Source of the DNA: Clostridia bacterium
Lineage (GTDB): Bacteria > Bacillota > Clostridia > Christensenellales > Aristaeellaceae
Direction of reading: 5' to 3'
NCBI GenBank assembly: GCA_017470945.1
Contig: JAFUXH010000044.1
Span: forward strand, 1 to 39,986
DNA length: 39,986 nucleotides
Position 1 is the first letter of the stretch, and each line of letters starts with the position of its first letter. Under the pieces are notes generated by a model. It was not told the origin of the DNA. It searched no databases and saw only the letters and a list, made by a program, of their open reading frames with translations. This document shows positions 39,213 to 39,986 of the stretch, one piece after another. The translations under genes were made by a program, and so were the position numbers.

Positions 39213-39986
39213 GAACGCCGATTACGGAGCCGCCGAACGCTACTTGACCTTCGAGCATGATGAGTTCACCGGGAAAGAAGTGCGGGATGCGGACGGTCAC
39301 TTGATCCCAAGAGCGGAATATCGGATGGACACCGTTTTGTGCGGCGAGGAAGATTTCGCCATCGCTTGCATGAAAGCCAACCTCCGTTTTCGGAAGAACG
39401 ATCACAAAGGCGACGTAAAAAGTCATCACTACATTTTGAGTTTTGACCCCAGGGATGCAGCCGACAACGGGTTGACTGTGGATCGGGCACAAGCCCTCGG
39501 TTTGCAATTCTGCAAGGATCACTTTCCTGGCCATCAGGCAATCGTGGTCACGCACCCGGACGGTCACAATCACAGCGGCAACATTCACACCCACATCGTT
39601 ATCAACAGTCTGCGGATCGAAGATGTGCCCCGGATGCCGTACATGGATCGGGCTTGCGATACCAAAGTCGGAATGAAGCATCGGGTGACGGCAGCCTTCT
39701 TCCGATTTCTGCGGAGCGAAGTGATGGAGATGTGCCAGCGGGAGGGCTTATACCAAATTGATCTTCTCAGCGGGAGCAAAGCCCGGATCACAGAGAAAGA
39801 GCATTGGGTGCAGCGCCGGGCGGAGCAAAAATCGGAAGAAGCCCAATCTGGTTCTGCATCAAATCCGCCAACCAAGTTTGAAACGGACAAGGAGAAATTG
39901 CGGAACATCCTCCGTGCGGTACTGGCAGATGCGCAAAGTATGGATGATTTCATTCAGCAACTTTTGCAAATGGGCGTCACCGTGAA
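39184..39986 (+). CDS. Relaxase/mobilisation nuclease (3' truncated by window end)
   Basis: The visible 267 codons encode the N-terminal relaxase domain of a MOB-P-type protein. The start is TTG at 39184: the frame is closed by a stop at 39163, and the next ATG (39325) would cut the N-terminal tyrosine-containing region (NADYGAAERYLTFE). The HUH metal site is clear in HPDGHNHSGNIHTH (His at about 124, 128, 130, 135, 137). It nicks oriT and pilots the strand during conjugal transfer. It overlaps mobC. The remaining C-terminus and likely further mobilisation or conjugation genes lie outside the window. Confidence 0.9.
   Translation, partial: MATLKHIASKNADYGAAERYLTFEHDEFTGKEVRDADGHLIPRAEYRMDTVLCGEEDFAIACMKANLRFRKNDHKGDVKSHHYILSFDPRDAADNGLTVDRAQALGLQFCKDHFPGHQAIVVTHPDGHNHSGNIHTHIVINSLRIEDVPRMPYMDRACDTKVGMKHRVTAAFFRFLRSEVMEMCQREGLYQIDLLSGSKARITEKEHWVQRRAEQKSEEAQSGSASNPPTKFETDKEKLRNILRAVLADAQSMDDFIQQLLQMGVTV

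Noticed and set aside
1-39986. CRISPR arrays, tRNA or rRNA genes
   Set aside because: No regularly spaced direct repeats and no tRNA or rRNA signatures were found; the only repeats are dispersed palindromes and the MITE-like element.

Overview
The window looks like a piece of chromosome from a GC-rich, uncultured-type Clostridia (Bacillota). The pointers are a tRNA-Ile T-box leader ahead of ileS, a FloA/NfeD pair, an ECF sigma factor with a DUF4179 partner, an exosporium BclA C-terminal remnant, strong AGGAGG ribosome binding sites, and SigA-type promoters (TTGACA-17-TATAAT) before many transcription units. I cannot name genus or family. No rRNA, tRNA or CRISPR array was seen.

Backbone, about 1-28,800 (GC-rich, dense). 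231-2153: a small membrane protein, two tandem family-4-type uracil-DNA glycosylases (the second without Fe-S cysteines) and a P-loop kinase-like protein. 2201-2935 (-): a HAD phosphatase. 3114-6488: nfeD-like, floA, an unknown membrane-anchored protein, a LytTR response regulator and 5-formyl-THF cyclo-ligase. 6871-9312: an ECF sigma/DUF4179 anti-sigma pair followed by decayed DNA that includes a BclA C-terminal fragment. 9313-10911 (-): prfC, divergent from an ABC-2 exporter (ATPase and two permeases) that leads into recO. 14,444-14,765: palindromic repeats. 14,766-17,503: a secreted protein, a DUF3343 protein divergent from a cysteine-desulfurase-like enzyme, and rubrerythrin. 17,568-21,017 (-): ileS with a complete T-box leader. 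21,187-23,759: an unusual cytoplasmic ParB-like/BMP-domain protein translationally coupled to a phosphoesterase. 23,777-24,024: a hairpin-rich MITE-like element. 24,110-28,655 (-): a ferritin-like protein, an L,D-transpeptidase and an FAD oxidoreductase.

Island, about 28,850 to the end. Base composition drops sharply at a truncated inverted copy of the MITE-like repeat, then a gene tail and terminator hairpins. A strong promoter and a structured leader precede a 67-aa Cys-rich miniprotein. Next is a type I restriction-modification operon: single-TRD HsdS, HsdM, RhuM, a 40-aa membrane miniprotein, two-TRD HsdS, HsdR and a YgjP-type metallopeptidase. A terminator separates it from a mobilisation module: a promoter carrying a LexA-type SOS box, an oriT-like cluster of inverted repeats, mobC, and an HUH relaxase cut by the window end. 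The most natural reading is the left part of an integrated mobilisable or conjugative element that carries a defence operon and may raise its transfer functions during DNA damage.

Most notable points: the non-standard type I RM operon with two different S subunits and an embedded TM miniprotein; the Cys-rich miniprotein behind a leader that puts its ribosome binding site in a hairpin loop; the SOS box over the mobilisation promoter; the ParB-like/BMP cytoplasmic sensor candidate; and the hairpin-rich repeat whose truncated copy marks the island edge. Families are assigned from motifs and memory of families; no database search was possible.
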